Below, one piece after another: positions 1 to 8,993 of a stretch of DNA of 64,000 nt. Every line of letters starts with the position of its first letter. The first letter of the stretch is position 1. This DNA comes from Anaerosacchariphilus hominis (GTDB lineage Bacteria; Bacillota; Clostridia; Lachnospirales; Lachnospiraceae), in the NCBI RefSeq assembly GCF_014290175.1, contig NZ_JACOOR010000006.1:214050-278049 (forward strand), in the 5' to 3' direction. Both the position numbers and the translations under genes were made by a program. The notes under the pieces are model-generated. The model was not told the DNA's origin, did no database searches, and was given only the letters and a program-made list of their open reading frames with translations.

Positions 1-139
1 GCTTATTCAGCACCGGATCCATACCGAAGGAAAATGCCGGAGCAGTCAGACGCTCGAAACCGGAGGAAACCTCTGCACAGAGATAATATTTCGCCCAGCC
101 TTTGATGATATCTTTCTTTGATACTAATTTATCTGCCAT
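1..139 (-). CDS. PTS system, mannose/fructose/sorbose family, IID component (N-terminal fragment)
   Basis: Only the first 46 codons are inside the window; the gene continues off the left edge. The translation starts MADKLVSKKDIIKGWAKYY and continues into a segment typical of the N-terminus of ManZ-like IID proteins, which with IIC form the membrane channel that moves and phosphorylates a hexose. The ATG at 137-139 follows a good GGAGGG ribosome binding site and lies 2 nt after the IIC stop, so it is the last visible gene of the IIA-IIB-IIC-IID operon. Family assignment rests on a short stretch plus strong gene context. Confidence 0.75.
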   Translation of the reverse strand, partial: MADKLVSKKDIIKGWAKYYLCAEVSSGFERLTAPAFSFGMDPVLNK

Positions 140-141
140 TG

Positions 142-924
142 TTAAAACCCTCCTTCTTCGTCATCGTCAAATCCAAGCGTGCCCTTTTCTTCGTCGGCCT
201 GCATATAGTTGCCCTGGAGAAGCGCGATACAGATTGCGAATACTGCTACGCCGATGGTGTTGATTCCGCTGTATGCCACCAGTGCGAAACCAATGATAAA
301 GAACGGAAGCAGACGCTTTTTGCCGATTACCATAATGGTGACTGCAAAACCCAGTGCTGGAAGCAGGCCGCCTGCCACGCTCAGTCCGTTGGTTGCCCAT
401 GCGGGAATGGCGTTCAGGAAAGCGGTCACCGCATCCACGCCGAATGCCAGCGCCAGAGTAGCCGGAATCACACGAAGCGGAACAGAACAGAATAAGGGGT
501 ACCAGAACTCTGCTCGACGCATTTTCTTGATATTATTTTCCTCTACTGCCTTGTCTGCCAAATGAATGAAGTAGGAATGATAGGTTCTCTTCAGGTTATC
601 CAACAGTACGCCCAGAAGACCAATCGGAACCGCGATGGTTACCGCAATCTCCGGTGACAGATTTGCCTGCAGCGCCAGGGGAATGGCGATACAGGCTGCC
701 AGCGCCTCGTCGGAAGGAAGCGTTCCGCCGGGTGCGATGGCGCCCAGATAAATCATCTGGAGAGACGCGCCGATAATCATGGCGTTGGGAAGATCTCCCA
801 TAATCAGTCCGATGGGAACCGCAAGCACCATCGGCTAACGCAGAAGATGCAGCGTTCCATACCACAGTTTACATTGTCCAATCCAATACAAAATGCCAAA
901 CGTTAATGCTAAGCCTATACTCAT
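142..924 (-). pseudogene. PTS system, mannose/sorbose family, IIC component, interrupted by an in-frame amber stop
   Basis: Reading from the ATG at 922-924 gives MSIGLALTFGILYWIGQCK and on through 29 codons to a TAG at 835-837; the same frame then stays open from CCG at 832-834 to the stop at 142. The downstream part is a good ManY/SorA-like IIC membrane protein, with a GGTLPSDEA segment and several hydrophobic helices. Homologues usually have a basic residue, one variable residue and then proline at the interrupted point, so a CAG to TAG change is the simplest cause. No ribosome binding site precedes the next ATG (831), and starting there would lose the first helix. Probably a recent nonsense allele; amber suppression or a sequencing error are alternatives. 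Confidence 0.8.
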
Positions 925-946
925 AACCCTTTCTCCTTCTTAATGT

Positions 947-1450
947 TTACTCCTTGGTGTGCTCACGCACCATTTTCACCGCGTCGTCCAGTGTAATCAC
1001 CGCATCCCGCGGGGTCATCTGCAGTGTGATCTCCACTCCCTTGCCCTGCATGTCCAGAAGCTTTTCCACTTCTTCCTCATTCAGGGACAGCTCCTTAGAA
1101 ATCATCACCTTATCCGTGCCGTTCCCCAGGCCTCCCAGCTGAAGCTTTTCCAGCGGAAATCCCAGATCGTACGCTCTCTTGACACTCTCCACAGATTTGA
1201 AAAGAATCAGCATCTTTTCATTTCCGAACACGCCCTTCTGGAACGCCGCCACCGCCTTCTCCACGGAACGGATGGCCACCTTTACGCCCTGGGGCTTCGC
1301 CATCAGGAATACCTGGGCTAAAAATTTGTCTGCTGCCAGCTGATCGTCCACGATCAGAATCGCGTCCGCTGACACCTGCTTCAGCCAGGCGGTTACCACC
1401 TGTCCGTGCATCAGTCTGAAATCCACTCTCACCAATCTGATATCCGGCAT
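947..1450 (-). CDS. PTS system, mannose/fructose/sorbose family, IIB component
   Basis: A 167-residue cytoplasmic protein that receives the phosphoryl group from IIA and passes it to the incoming sugar at IIC/IID. The phospho-accepting histidine is in the N-terminal motif DFRLMHGQV (about residue 15), matching the family signature around RLIHGQV. The length is normal for IIB of this family. The start at MPDIR was chosen because a strong GGAGGAGGTG site precedes it; the frame extends upstream by eight codons with no better signal. It almost abuts the IIA gene and is followed by IIC, as expected for this operon type. Confidence 0.93.
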   Translation of the reverse strand: MPDIRLVRVDFRLMHGQVVTAWLKQVSADAILIVDDQLAADKFLAQVFLMAKPQGVKVAIRSVEKAVAAFQKGVFGNEKMLILFKSVESVKRAYDLGFPLEKLQLGGLGNGTDKVMISKELSLNEEEVEKLLDMQGKGVEITLQMTPRDAVITLDDAVKMVREHTKE

Positions 1451-1451
1451 C

Positions 1452-1877
1452 TTATTCACCTCCTCCCCACACATCGTCTTCTGTTTCTTCTATTTCTTCC
1501 GCCGGTTCGAGAATTCCTTCCCGAGCCGTACTCAGAATCGCATCTGCCAGCTGCGCTGTATCGCCGCTGTCCTCTCTTGCTCCCGCCAGCTCCAGCAGCA
1601 TGGGCAGGTTCATACCGCAGACCACCTTCAGTTCATATCGCTGTCTGAGCATCAGAGCCACGTTGCAGGGGGTTCCGCCGTAAAGGTCGGTCAGGACAAT
1701 GGCCTTTCCACCTGCCCGGGTCACAGCTGCCTCCGCCTGCGCCAGATATTCCTCGATGCCCATGCCCGGCATCAGGGACACTGCCTCTGTCCGTTCCAGC
1801 TTTCCGACAATCATTTCCGCACTGGCAATCAGTTCTTTTCCAAACTGTCCATGATTCATGATAATCACCGGTATCAT
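1452..1877 (-). CDS. PTS system, mannose/fructose/sorbose family, IIA component
   Basis: A 141-residue protein opening MIPVIIMNHGQFGKELI, the IIA(Man) fold; the histidine in MNHGQF is the expected site phosphorylated by HPr. A later LYGGTPCNVA segment is typical of the family. The C-terminus is acidic and extended (EEIEETEDD). The start at 1877 is preferred over an in-frame ATG 13 codons upstream because the extra residues lack family similarity and an AAAGGAGC site sits just upstream, though the spacing is slightly long. It is the first gene of the PTS operon, behind the operator cluster at 1957-2100. Confidence 0.92.
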   Translation of the reverse strand: MIPVIIMNHGQFGKELIASAEMIVGKLERTEAVSLMPGMGIEEYLAQAEAAVTRAGGKAIVLTDLYGGTPCNVALMLRQRYELKVVCGMNLPMLLELAGAREDSGDTAQLADAILSTAREGILEPAEEIEETEDDVWGGGE

Positions 1878-1944
1878 GTTCTCTTTTATGCTCCTTTCCA
1901 CATTTTTCTCCCTCAAGTTGTATTTTTCCTCAACTTGTGACTTT

Positions 1945-1973
1945 ATACTACCTCATAATGTGTAAATTTGCAA
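1945..1973 (-). promoter_or_regulatory. Predicted promoter of the PTS operon
   Basis: On the minus strand, TTGCAA (1968-1973) and TAGTAT (1945-1950) are separated by 17 nt. The -35 box and spacer coincide with one 17-bp operator-like site (1957-1973), so a bound repressor would block it. Confidence 0.5.
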
Positions 1974-2100
1974 CTATATATTGTATTTTTGCACATTTAC
2001 ACAATTCTATCCCCGTTCTTTTGTGCATTTTTACTCATTCAGCTTTTCATTTTGGGGATTTGCACTTCCTATTTCCTCGTTACAATGTGTAAATTTCCAA
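1957..2100. promoter_or_regulatory. Four operator-like sites between PTS operon and DeoR-type regulator
   Basis: Four related 17-19 bp sites occur in this AT-rich stretch: AATGTGTAAATTTGCAA at 1957-1973 (+), its relative on the minus strand at 1989-2006, a weaker minus-strand version at 2021-2039, and AATGTGTAAATTTCCAA at 2084-2100 (+). Two face one way and two the other. They flank both divergent promoters and are the natural binding sites for the DeoR-family protein encoded next door. The binding role is inferred from position and repetition only. Confidence 0.6.
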
Positions 2101-2107
2101 TTTCTAT

Positions 2108-2136
2108 TTGACATCCGCCTCAAATTCAAATAAACT
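2108..2136 (+). promoter_or_regulatory. Predicted promoter of the DeoR-type regulator gene
   Basis: TTGACA at 2108-2113 and TAAACT at 2131-2136 are separated by 17 nt, about 40 nt before the start codon. A GAAAGAGAG ribosome binding site follows. Confidence 0.65.
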
Positions 2137-2174
2137 ATAGGTAAGTATGACGATACATCAGAAAGAGAGATTCC

Positions 2175-3038
2175 ATGAAGAAATTAACTGCCACAGAACG
2201 GCAAATGCAGATTCTGCAGCTACTGAATAAAAACGGAGCCATGAAGACTCTGGATCTGGCCAATTACTTCCATGTATCCCGGGAAACCATGCGGCGGGAT
2301 CTGATGACCCTGACGGAACAGGGTCTCATTGACAAATGGTTTGGCGGCGTCATCTGTTCCGACCATCTGAGCCAGCACCCCTTCCTCTACGAGGATATGA
2401 AGACCTGGTTCCAGAACAGCCTCAAGGATTCCCCTGCTTCCTCCAAAAAGGAACTGGCTGTCCCTGCTGCTTCCGCTAAAACGGAGGAGAACGACAGTTC
2501 TTCCCTGAAGACGCAGATCGCCCGGAAGGCCCTGTCCCTTATTTCCCCCGGATCCACCATTTTCCTGGACAACGGGGAAATTTCCCTGTGTCTGGCGAAG
2601 CTGCTCTCCAGGCTCTCCGGATACACGATTATTACCGCTTCTATTCCGGTGGTAAATATCTGTATGGCTACCCAGAACCGGGTCATCATCTGCGGAGGCG
2701 TCGTGGCGCCCCAGGTACAGGCCTCTGCCGGAACCTCCGCCGCAGACTTTTTAAATCAGCTGAATATGGACGCGGCTGTCTTTGAAAGCGAAGGCTTCCA
2801 GGCCGGCAGCGGCCCCACCAGCAGTGACCTGGACTACAGCCAGGTCCAGAAGGCCGCCCTGCGGAACGCAAGACTGCGGATCGTCCTGGCTGAAAGCAGC
2901 AAGGCAGGCTACTCTTCCCTGACCCAGTTTGCCTCCTGGCAGGACATCGACTGTCTGGTCACAGACTCCTGCCTGGATCCTGCTTTCCGGAACAAATACG
3001 CAGACTCCATGCACATTGTTTTTGCAGATCCCCTTTAA
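2175..3038 (+). CDS. DeoR-family transcriptional regulator of the adjacent PTS operon
   Basis: A 287-residue protein with an N-terminal DeoR-type winged helix-turn-helix (about residues 5-60: QMQILQLLNKNG, then a recognition region VSRETMRRDL) and a C-terminal sugar-phosphate-sensing domain of the DeoR/ribose-5-phosphate isomerase-like fold (about 110-280; ISPGSTIFLDNG is the typical first strand-loop). A Ser/Lys-rich linker joins them (about 85-105). Family members usually repress catabolic operons until a phosphorylated sugar binds. It is divergent from the PTS genes with four repeated sites between them, so local and autoregulatory control is likely; the sugar is not evident. Confidence 0.88.
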   Translation: MKKLTATERQMQILQLLNKNGAMKTLDLANYFHVSRETMRRDLMTLTEQGLIDKWFGGVICSDHLSQHPFLYEDMKTWFQNSLKDSPASSKKELAVPAASAKTEENDSSSLKTQIARKALSLISPGSTIFLDNGEISLCLAKLLSRLSGYTIITASIPVVNICMATQNRVIICGGVVAPQVQASAGTSAADFLNQLNMDAAVFESEGFQAGSGPTSSDLDYSQVQKAALRNARLRIVLAESSKAGYSSLTQFASWQDIDCLVTDSCLDPAFRNKYADSMHIVFADPL

Positions 3039-3051
3039 GATTTCTATTTCC

Positions 3052-3092
3052 AAAAAGGAGCGTGAAAATCGCCTGATTTTCACGCTCCTTTT
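3052..3092. terminator. Bidirectional rho-independent terminator
   Basis: A near-perfect 19-bp stem with a 4-nt loop, A-rich on its left and T-rich on its right, lies between the convergent regulator gene and the spore protein gene. It can serve both strands; the stop codon of the spore protein gene touches its right arm. Confidence 0.9.
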
Positions 3093-3301
3093 TATACCTC
3101 GCTGTCCCTTCGCTCCTGCTCCTGGATTTCTTTTTTCTTTTTCGTCATAAGCCCGCCGATTCGGCCGGTCTCCTTGGCGGACAGGGACTTCCAGCCATCC
3201 TCCAGGACCTTATCGAGGAGCCCCAGCTCCCCGGCGATCTCATATTTCAGCTGTTCCTCCGGCTCCAGATGGTTCAGATCCGGCTTTTTCTTTTTTGACA
3301 T
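3092..3301 (-). CDS. Small acid-soluble spore protein, alpha/beta type
   Basis: A 69-residue basic protein with the two hallmarks of alpha/beta-type SASPs: LKYEIAGELGL (about residues 18-28, carrying the Glu-Ile bond expected for the GPR germination protease) and ETGRIGGLMTKK (about 44-55). These proteins coat and protect DNA in dormant spores and are degraded on germination. The start is preceded by AAAGGGG at a rather long distance, and that site lies inside a large stem-loop (3309-3370). Expression by the forespore sigma factor is expected from the family, but no clear sigma-G promoter was identified here. Confidence 0.87.
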   Translation of the reverse strand: MSKKKKPDLNHLEPEEQLKYEIAGELGLLDKVLEDGWKSLSAKETGRIGGLMTKKKKEIQEQERRDSEV

Positions 3302-3308
3302 AAAAAGA

Positions 3309-3370
3309 CCATACCCCTTTCATAACTGTTCAGTACCTGACCAGTTATCTTATTTTTAAAAGGAGTATGG
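3309..3370 (-). terminator. Two-stage stem-loop between secA and the spore protein gene
   Basis: On minus-strand RNA the 12-nt segments 3359-3370 and 3309-3320 pair (one U-G wobble), and inside them 3337-3348 pairs with 3322-3333 (one mismatch). The stem is followed by UCUUUUU, so it can terminate secA transcripts. The same stem contains the AAAGGGG ribosome binding site of the spore protein gene, so it may also restrict that gene's translation. Confidence 0.65.
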
Positions 3371-3406
3371 CCATTTTCTCATGCCTTATTCGCTTTTTAT
3401 ACGCTT

Positions 3407-5980
3407 TTACATTCCTTTTCTTCCGCAGCACTGCTTATACTTCTTGCCGCTTCCGCAGGGGCAGGGATCATTGGGATATACCTTGGCTGCCTCGCGCTTC
3501 TTGGGCGCTGCGGCCAGGGTGGTGTCCTTATTGGTTCCCGTTACCTTGGCTACCTGCTCACGCTCGGCCTTCTCTTCCACGCGGACGTGAAGCAGAATCC
3601 GGACAGTCTCCTCCTGGATGCTGGCTGTCATGGCGGAGAACATCTCGTAGCCGCTGAGCTTGTACTCTACCAGCGGATCCCGCTGGGCGAAGGCCTGCAG
3701 GCCGATGCCCTGACGGAGCTGCTCCATATCGTCGATGTGATCCATCCACTTGCGGTCGATGACTTTCAGAAGGAATACACGCTCAAGCTCTCTGAGCATC
3801 TCCGGATTCGGGAACTCTGCCTCCTTCAGCTCGTAGAGCTTCACTGCTTCTTCCTTCAGCATGTGCTTCAGCTCTGCCTTATTCTTCTTATCGGCAATGC
3901 GCTCCGGCGTAATAGTCTGCAGCGGAATGGTGCGAAGCAGGGACTCGTTCAATCCCAGAAGATCCCACTCAGACTTATCCTGGTCGTCGCCAATCAGGCT
4001 GTCGATGACATTCTCTACCGTATCGGTGAGCATCTTGTAGATGGCGTCGCGCATGCTTTCGCCGTTCAGTACCCGGCGGCGCTCCGCGTAGATGATCTCA
4101 CGCTGCTCGTTCATGACCTGGTCATACTCCAGCAGGTTCTTACGGATACCGAAGTTGTTGCTCTCTATCTTCTTCTGAGCCTTTTCGATGGCATCGGAAA
4201 GCATCTTATGCTCGATCTGTTCATTCTCCGGCACACCCAGGGCGTTAAACACGCTCATCAGACGCTCAGAACCGAAAAGGCGCATCAGATCGTCCTCCAG
4301 AGAGATGTAGAATCGGGATTCTCCCGGGTCTCCCTGACGGCCGGAACGTCCGCGTAACTGATTGTCGATACGGCGGGACTCATGGCGCTCGGTACCGATG
4401 ATCTTCAGTCCTCCCGCCGCCTTGGCGTCATCGTCCAGCTTGATATCGGTACCACGGCCTGCCATATTGGTAGCGATGGTAACCGCACCGTGCTGTCCGG
4501 CCAGGGCTACGATCTCCGCCTCGCGCTCATGGAACTTGGCGTTCAGGACTTCATGCTGGATACCCTTCTTGCGGAGCAGTCCGCTCAGGTACTCGGAGGT
4601 CTCGATGGTAATGGTACCCACCAGAACCGGCTGTCCCTTGGCATGGGCCCGCTCGATCTCCTCTACCACTGCATGGAACTTCTCTTTCTTGGTCTTGTAA
4701 ACGGCATCGTCCAGATCCTTACGAATCACCGGACGGTTGGTGGGGATCTCGATAACGTCCATGCCGTAGATCTCCCGGAACTCTTTTTCCTCGGTCAGCG
4801 CCGTACCGGTCATACCGGCTTTCTTGTCATATTTGTTAAAGAAGTTCTGGAAGGTGATATTTGCCAGAGTCTTGCTCTCTCTCTTGACCTTCACATGCTC
4901 CTTTGCCTCAATGGCCTGATGAAGTCCGTCGGAATAACGGCGGCCCGGCATGATACGTCCGGTAAATTCATCGACGATCAGGACCTGATCATCCTTTACC
5001 ACATAATCCTGGTCGCGGAACATCAGATAGTTGGCTCTCAGGGCCAGAATCATATTATGCTGGATCTCCAGATTCTCCGGATCCGCCAGATTCTCGATGT
5101 GGAAATAATCCTCTACCCGCTTCACGCCATCGGCGGTCAGGTTCACGATCTTGTCTTTTTCATTGACGATAAACTCGCCGGTCTCCTCGATCTCCTCGCC
5201 CATGATAGCGTTCATTTTGCTGAATTCGCCGCTGGCCTCTCCGCGCTTCATGGTCTTCGCCAGGGCGTCGCAGATCTCGTAGAGCTTCGTGGACTTGCCG
5301 CTCTGTCCGGAGATAATCAGCGGGGTACGGGCCTCGTCGATGAGGATGGAGTCGATCTCATCAATGATGGCGTAATGCAGGTCTCTCTGTACCAGCTGTT
5401 CTTTATAGATGACCATGTTGTCACGCAGGTAGTCGAAACCAAGCTCGTTATTGGTCACATAGGTAATATCGCAGTTGTATGCGGCGCGGCGCTCGTCGCC
5501 GGTGCTGCTGTTCAGTACCACGCCCACGGTCAGGCCCAGGGCCTCATGGACCTTGCCCATCCACTCGGCGTCACGGTGCGCCAGATAGTCGTTGACCGTC
5601 ACGATATGGACGCCCTTGCCTTCCAGTGCGTTCAGGTATGCGGGAAGGGTAGACACCAGGGTCTTACCTTCACCGGTCTTCATCTCGGCGATACGTCCCT
5701 GATGGAGGATAATACCACCGATGAGCTGTACCCGGTAATGTTCCATGCCAAGCACACGCTTCGCTGCCTCGCGGACTGCCGCAAAGGCCTCTACCAGCAA
5801 ATCATCCAGAGTCTCTCCATTTGCCAGACGCTGTCTGAATTCTTTCGTTTTTCCCTTCAGTTCTTCATCGGAAAGCTTCTGCATCTCAGGACGCAGGGCC
5901 TCGATCTTGTCCACCAGCGGATAGATCAGCTTCAGCTCCCGTTCACTGTGAGTACCAAACATTTTTGTAAATAAATTCAT
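3407..5980 (-). CDS. secA: Protein translocase ATPase SecA
   Basis: An 857-residue SecA, the motor that drives preproteins through SecYEG. Walker A is MKTGEGKT (residues 100-107) and the DEAD-like Walker B lies in [15 protein letters not shown] (about 205-219). The NBD2 motifs [11 protein letters not shown] and [11 protein letters not shown] are present, as is the helical scaffold. The C-terminal tail ends in the zinc-binding SEC-C motif [13 protein letters not shown], which contacts SecB or ribosomes in other species. The length is normal. It appears monocistronic: its own promoter lies at 6033-6061 and a terminator follows at 3309-3370. Confidence 0.98.
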   Translation of the reverse strand: MNLFTKMFGTHSERELKLIYPLVDKIEALRPEMQKLSDEELKGKTKEFRQRLANGETLDDLLVEAFAAVREAAKRVLGMEHYRVQLIGGIILHQGRIAEMKTGEGKTLVSTLPAYLNALEGKGVHIVTVNDYLAHRDAEWMGKVHEALGLTVGVVLNSSTGDERRAAYNCDITYVTNNELGFDYLRDNMVIYKEQLVQRDLHYAIIDEIDSILIDEARTPLIISGQSGKSTKLYEICDALAKTMKRGEASGEFSKMNAIMGEEIEETGEFIVNEKDKIVNLTADGVKRVEDYFHIENLADPENLEIQHNMILALRANYLMFRDQDYVVKDDQVLIVDEFTGRIMPGRRYSDGLHQAIEAKEHVKVKRESKTLANITFQNFFNKYDKKAGMTGTALTEEKEFREIYGMDVIEIPTNRPVIRKDLDDAVYKTKKEKFHAVVEEIERAHAKGQPVLVGTITIETSEYLSGLLRKKGIQHEVLNAKFHEREAEIVALAGQHGAVTIATNMAGRGTDIKLDDDAKAAGGLKIIGTERHESRRIDNQLRGRSGRQGDPGESRFYISLEDDLMRLFGSERLMSVFNALGVPENEQIEHKMLSDAIEKAQKKIESNNFGIRKNLLEYDQVMNEQREIIYAERRRVLNGESMRDAIYKMLTDTVENVIDSLIGDDQDKSEWDLLGLNESLLRTIPLQTITPERIADKKNKAELKHMLKEEAVKLYELKEAEFPNPEMLRELERVFLLKVIDRKWMDHIDDMEQLRQGIGLQAFAQRDPLVEYKLSGYEMFSAMTASIQEETVRILLHVRVEEKAEREQVAKVTGTNKDTTLAAAPKKREAAKVYPNDPCPCGSGKKYKQCCGRKGM

Positions 5981-6032
5981 CTGCTAACTCCAATCTTAAG
6001 TTTCTGATATTTCAGACAATACTCTGTTTAAC

Positions 6033-6061
6033 ATTTTAACACTACACGGGCGATTATTCAA
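6033..6061 (-). promoter_or_regulatory. Predicted secA promoter
   Basis: On the minus strand, TTGAAT (6056-6061) and TAAAAT (6033-6038) with a 17-nt spacer, about 50 nt before the secA start codon. Confidence 0.6.
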
Positions 6062-6072
6062 GGAAAGATTGT

Positions 6073-6098
6073 AAAAGAGCGCCCGTTTCAGGGCGCTC
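6073..6098 (-). terminator. Rho-independent terminator of the thi operon
   Basis: A perfect 8-bp GC-rich stem (GAGCGCCC with its complement) with a 6-nt loop, followed on the minus strand by TTTT, 10 nt after the thiC stop codon. Confidence 0.85.
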
Positions 6099-6107
6099 CG
6101 CTCTTAT

Positions 6108-7418
6108 TTACAGAATGTCAATATGCTCTCCTGCCAGAGCCTTATTCATGCTGCGCACCGCGCAGAATTTGCCGCACATGCTGCAGGTATCGCTGTGGTC
6201 ATCCTCCGGAAGTCTGTCATCCCGGATGGCCTTTGCAGTCTCCGGATCCAGGGCGCAGGCAAACTGGGCGTCCCAGTCCAGAACTTTCCGGGCATCCGCC
6301 ATCTTATCATCGATATCGCGGGCCCTTGGAATTCCCTTGGCGATATCCGCCGCATGGGCCGCGATCTTGGACGCGATAATGCCCTGCTTTACATCCTCCA
6401 GGTTGGGCAGCGCCAGGTGCTCCGCCGGCGTCACATAACACAGGAAAGCGGCTCCGTTCATGGCCGCCACGGCTCCGCCGATGGCTGCTGTGATGTGATC
6501 GTAGCCCGGCGCGATATCCGTCACCAGCGGTCCCAGTACATAGAAGGGCGCGCCCATACAGAGCGTCTTCTGCACTTCCATATTGGCCGCAATCTGGTCA
6601 AGCGGCACATGCCCCGGGCCCTCTACCATGACCTGTACATTATGAGCCCAGGCCCGCTTGGTCAGCTCGCCCAGACGCACCAGCTCCTCGATCTGGCATA
6701 CGTCCGTGGCGTCCGCCAGGCATCCCGGTCTGCAGGCGTCTCCCAATGAAATCGTCACATCATATTCCTCACAGATATCCAGGATTTCATCAAAATACTC
6801 GTAAAACGGATTTTCTTCCCCGGTCATACTCATCCAGGCAAATACCAGACTGCCGCCCCGGCTTACAATATTCATCTTTCTCTTATGCTTTTTGATCTGC
6901 TCGATGGTCTTCCGGGTAATGCCGCAATGCAGGGTCACGAAATCCACGCCGTCCTGAGCGTGAAGCCGGATCACATCCAGAAAGTCCTTCGCGGTCAGCG
7001 TATCCAGATCCCGCTGATAGTGAATCACACTGTCGTACACCGGCACGGTTCCAATCATAACCGGACATTCCTTTACCAGCTTCTGCCGGAAGGGCTGGGT
7101 ATTGCCGTGGCTGGACAGATCCATGATGGATTCCGCTCCCATCCTAACGGCGCTCATCACCTTTTCCATCTCCACGTCATAATTTTTCACATCTCTGGAC
7201 ACCCCCAGATTGACGTTAATCTTAGTGCGCAGCATGCTGCCCACGCCCTCCGCGTCCAGGCAGGTGTGGTTCTTGTTGGCGCAGATGGCCACCTTTCCCT
7301 CCGCAACCAGCTTTCTTAAATCTTCCTCCTGCATGTGCTCCTTTGCCGCTACAGTCTTCATCTGCGGGGTAATGATTCCTTTCCGTGCCGCATCCATCTG
7401 TGTTGTGTAGTTTTCCAT
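6108..7418 (-). CDS. thiC: Phosphomethylpyrimidine synthase ThiC
   Basis: A 436-residue radical SAM enzyme that converts aminoimidazole ribotide into hydroxymethylpyrimidine phosphate, the pyrimidine half of thiamine. The cluster-binding cysteines are near the C-terminus in CSMCGKFC; the third cysteine is one residue closer than in the enterobacterial CX2CX4C form, which I believe is normal for clostridial-type Thi[17 protein letters not shown] and other conserved blocks are intact. The start MENYTT was chosen for its AAAGGAG site; an upstream in-frame extension is lysine-rich and not conserved. It is the last gene of the riboswitch-controlled thiW-thiM-thiC operon. Confidence 0.96.
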   Translation of the reverse strand: MENYTTQMDAARKGIITPQMKTVAAKEHMQEEDLRKLVAEGKVAICANKNHTCLDAEGVGSMLRTKINVNLGVSRDVKNYDVEMEKVMSAVRMGAESIMDLSSHGNTQPFRQKLVKECPVMIGTVPVYDSVIHYQRDLDTLTAKDFLDVIRLHAQDGVDFVTLHCGITRKTIEQIKKHKRKMNIVSRGGSLVFAWMSMTGEENPFYEYFDEILDICEEYDVTISLGDACRPGCLADATDVCQIEELVRLGELTKRAWAHNVQVMVEGPGHVPLDQIAANMEVQKTLCMGAPFYVLGPLVTDIAPGYDHITAAIGGAVAAMNGAAFLCYVTPAEHLALPNLEDVKQGIIASKIAAHAADIAKGIPRARDIDDKMADARKVLDWDAQFACALDPETAKAIRDDRLPEDDHSDTCSMCGKFCAVRSMNKALAGEHIDIL

Positions 7419-7458
7419 AAGCATCTCCTTTTGTTTTTTTATTATCTTCAGCTTTCGC

Positions 7459-8259
7459 TTACTTTCCTTCTGTGCTTCGGTAAAAATACCGCTCCACCGC
7501 GTCAAACAATCTCATATGGAAGGTTCCGATTCCTCCTGACGTCTTCCGGCTTTCCCTGTCCGCCCACTCCGCGCAGCTTCTCCAGAGTGCGCCCGCCGTC
7601 CGGGCTGCCTCCCAGGGATCCGCCTCTGCTCCGCACAGCAGCGCGCAAAGGGCTGACAGCATACAGCCTCCGCCGGTAATCCGGGACAATCTCGCGTCGC
7701 CGCCGGTCAGGACTTCTGCCCTGCCGCCCTCCGCCACCACATCTCTTGGCCCGCTCACCAGAACCGCACACTGATATGCCTCCGTCAGCTTTCTGGCCAG
7801 ATCTGTCTGTTCTTCCACGCTCTCCGTCACACCGCTCTCCACGCCGCCGGAGGCTCCATTCCAGATATGCAGCAATGCTTTCGCCTCTTCCTGATTGCAG
7901 CGGATCAGTGCCATACGCACGGAATGCGTCAGCTTTTCCAGCTCCCGCAGGCGAAAGGCGCTGGCTCCGGCCCCCACTGGATCCAAAACCACCGGGATTC
8001 CAAGCTCATTGGCCCGTTCTCCGGAAATGACACAGGCCCGCATTTTCTCTGCATCCGGGACTCCGGTGTTCAGAAGCACCGCCTGACAAATAGCCGTAAT
8101 CTCCGCCGCCTCTGCCGGTTCCTGGGCCATAATCGCGCTGCCCCCTGCTGCCAACAGGATATTGGCCACATCCTGCATGGTGACCGGATTGGTCAGGCAA
8201 TGCACCCGCGGGCGGATACGGTTCATCTGCGCTAGTATGTTATCGAAAAGACAGCTCAT
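7459..8259 (-). CDS. thiM: Hydroxyethylthiazole kinase ThiM
   Basis: A 266-residue kinase of the ribokinase-like fold that phosphorylates salvaged hydroxyethylthiazole for thiamine synthesis. Conserved segments include [19 protein letters not shown] near the N-terminus, [10 protein letters not shown] (about 90-99) and the anion-hole/active-site region [11 protein letters not shown] (about 190-200) with the expected cysteine. It overlaps thiW by 20 nt and precedes thiC, so the operon supplies the thiazole by salvage and the pyrimidine by synthesis. thiE, which joins the two halves, is not in this window. Confidence 0.95.
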   Translation of the reverse strand: MSCLFDNILAQMNRIRPRVHCLTNPVTMQDVANILLAAGGSAIMAQEPAEAAEITAICQAVLLNTGVPDAEKMRACVISGERANELGIPVVLDPVGAGASAFRLRELEKLTHSVRMALIRCNQEEAKALLHIWNGASGGVESGVTESVEEQTDLARKLTEAYQCAVLVSGPRDVVAEGGRAEVLTGGDARLSRITGGGCMLSALCALLCGAEADPWEAARTAGALWRSCAEWADRESRKTSGGIGTFHMRLFDAVERYFYRSTEGK

Positions 8260-8752
8260 TTACCACACCGCCCTTTTCCAATACCGTGATCAGGATATAG
8301 GCCAGGATACTTCCCGCCACCGTGGAAATCAGGAACGGAATGATATAAACGAACAGGCCTGCCGGTTCCGCTCCCATCAGGAATTTGGCCACCGGCCAGG
8401 CCGCCAGACCGCCCAGGACACCCGTACCAAAGGCCTCTCCCACACAGGTCAGCTTCAGATTTTTCGTCCCCGCAAAAACAAGTCCGCACACAAGCGCTCC
8501 AACCATGCTGCCCGGGAAGGCCATCAGGCTGCCCAGTCCCAGAAGATTTCTCAGGAGGCTTGCGCAAAAAGCAATTCCCGCGCTCCAGGCCGGCCCCATC
8601 AGGACTGCCGCCAGGATATTGACCATATGCTGCACCGGCGCGCATTTGCTGCCTGCCACCGGAAAACTCAGCATGCTTCCCACTACCGCAAGCGCCGTCA
8701 GGACGCCTGCCATCGCTACTTTTTTCGTCAGATTTCTATTTTTTCTGTCCAT
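8240..8752 (-). CDS. thiW: Thiazole transporter, ECF substrate-binding subunit ThiW
   Basis: A 170-residue, very hydrophobic protein with about five or six membrane segments and the ThiW-type core SFPVAGSKCAPVQHMVNIL. ThiW is the substrate-capture (S) component of an energy-coupling-factor importer and is linked by TPP riboswitches and gene context to uptake of the thiazole precursor. The shared ECF ATPases and T component must be encoded elsewhere. The start MDRKNRN follows GGAGAAGG; the longer open frame upstream runs into the riboswitch terminator and is not coding. It is the first gene of the operon, directly upstream of thiM, whose product would phosphorylate the imported thiazole. Confidence 0.92.
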   Translation of the reverse strand: MDRKNRNLTKKVAMAGVLTALAVVGSMLSFPVAGSKCAPVQHMVNILAAVLMGPAWSAGIAFCASLLRNLLGLGSLMAFPGSMVGALVCGLVFAGTKNLKLTCVGEAFGTGVLGGLAAWPVAKFLMGAEPAGLFVYIIPFLISTVAGSILAYILITVLEKGGVVNELSFR

Positions 8753-8842
8753 ATCCTTCTCCTTTTGGGATTTCTGTTTGAAATCATGCCGCCTGGAATT
8801 TCCTATAAAGTAAAAAAGGGAACTCCCGCAGGTGTTCTCCTC

Positions 8843-8872
8843 TAAAAAATAAGAAAGTGCGCAGGCACTTCC
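8843..8872 (-). terminator. Transcription terminator of the TPP riboswitch expression platform
   Basis: On the minus strand, an 8-bp stem (8865-8872 with 8853-8860, one G-U pair) and a 4-nt loop precede TTATTTTTT. It lies about 11 nt after the aptamer and about 90 nt before thiW, as expected for a ligand-controlled terminator. Confidence 0.8.
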
Positions 8873-8883
8873 TTCTCCAGGCA

Positions 8884-8966
8884 TCTCCCTACGTTGGCAT
8901 TATCCAAATCAGGTTGTGGGTCGAGACTCTCAATTCTCCTCTCAGCCGACTCCAGCCAGCTCCCCA
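8884..8966 (-). ncRNA. TPP riboswitch (THI element)
   Basis: The minus strand carries the conserved parts of the thiamine pyrophosphate aptamer in order: GGGGAGCTGGCTGGA, CGGCTGAGAGGAG, GACCCACAACCTGATTTGG and ATAATGCCAACGTAGGGA. These match P1, the CUGAGA of J3/2 and the ACCUGA..GGAUAAUGCCA core. With the terminator at 8843-8872 it should switch thiW-thiM-thiC off when thiamine pyrophosphate is plentiful. Confidence 0.96.
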
Positions 8967-8993
8967 TATCCGGTTTATTCTGTTGATGTTCTG

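Noticed and set aside
142..924. Amber codon in the IIC gene as programmed recoding (pyrrolysine or readthrough).
   Set aside because: No recoding stem was seen after the codon, TAG ends are not unusual here, and a single C-to-T change explains it more simply.
4382..5974. A 530-codon open frame antisense to secA.
   Set aside because: It lies entirely opposite a highly conserved gene, has no ribosome binding site and the protein looks like reversed coding bias.
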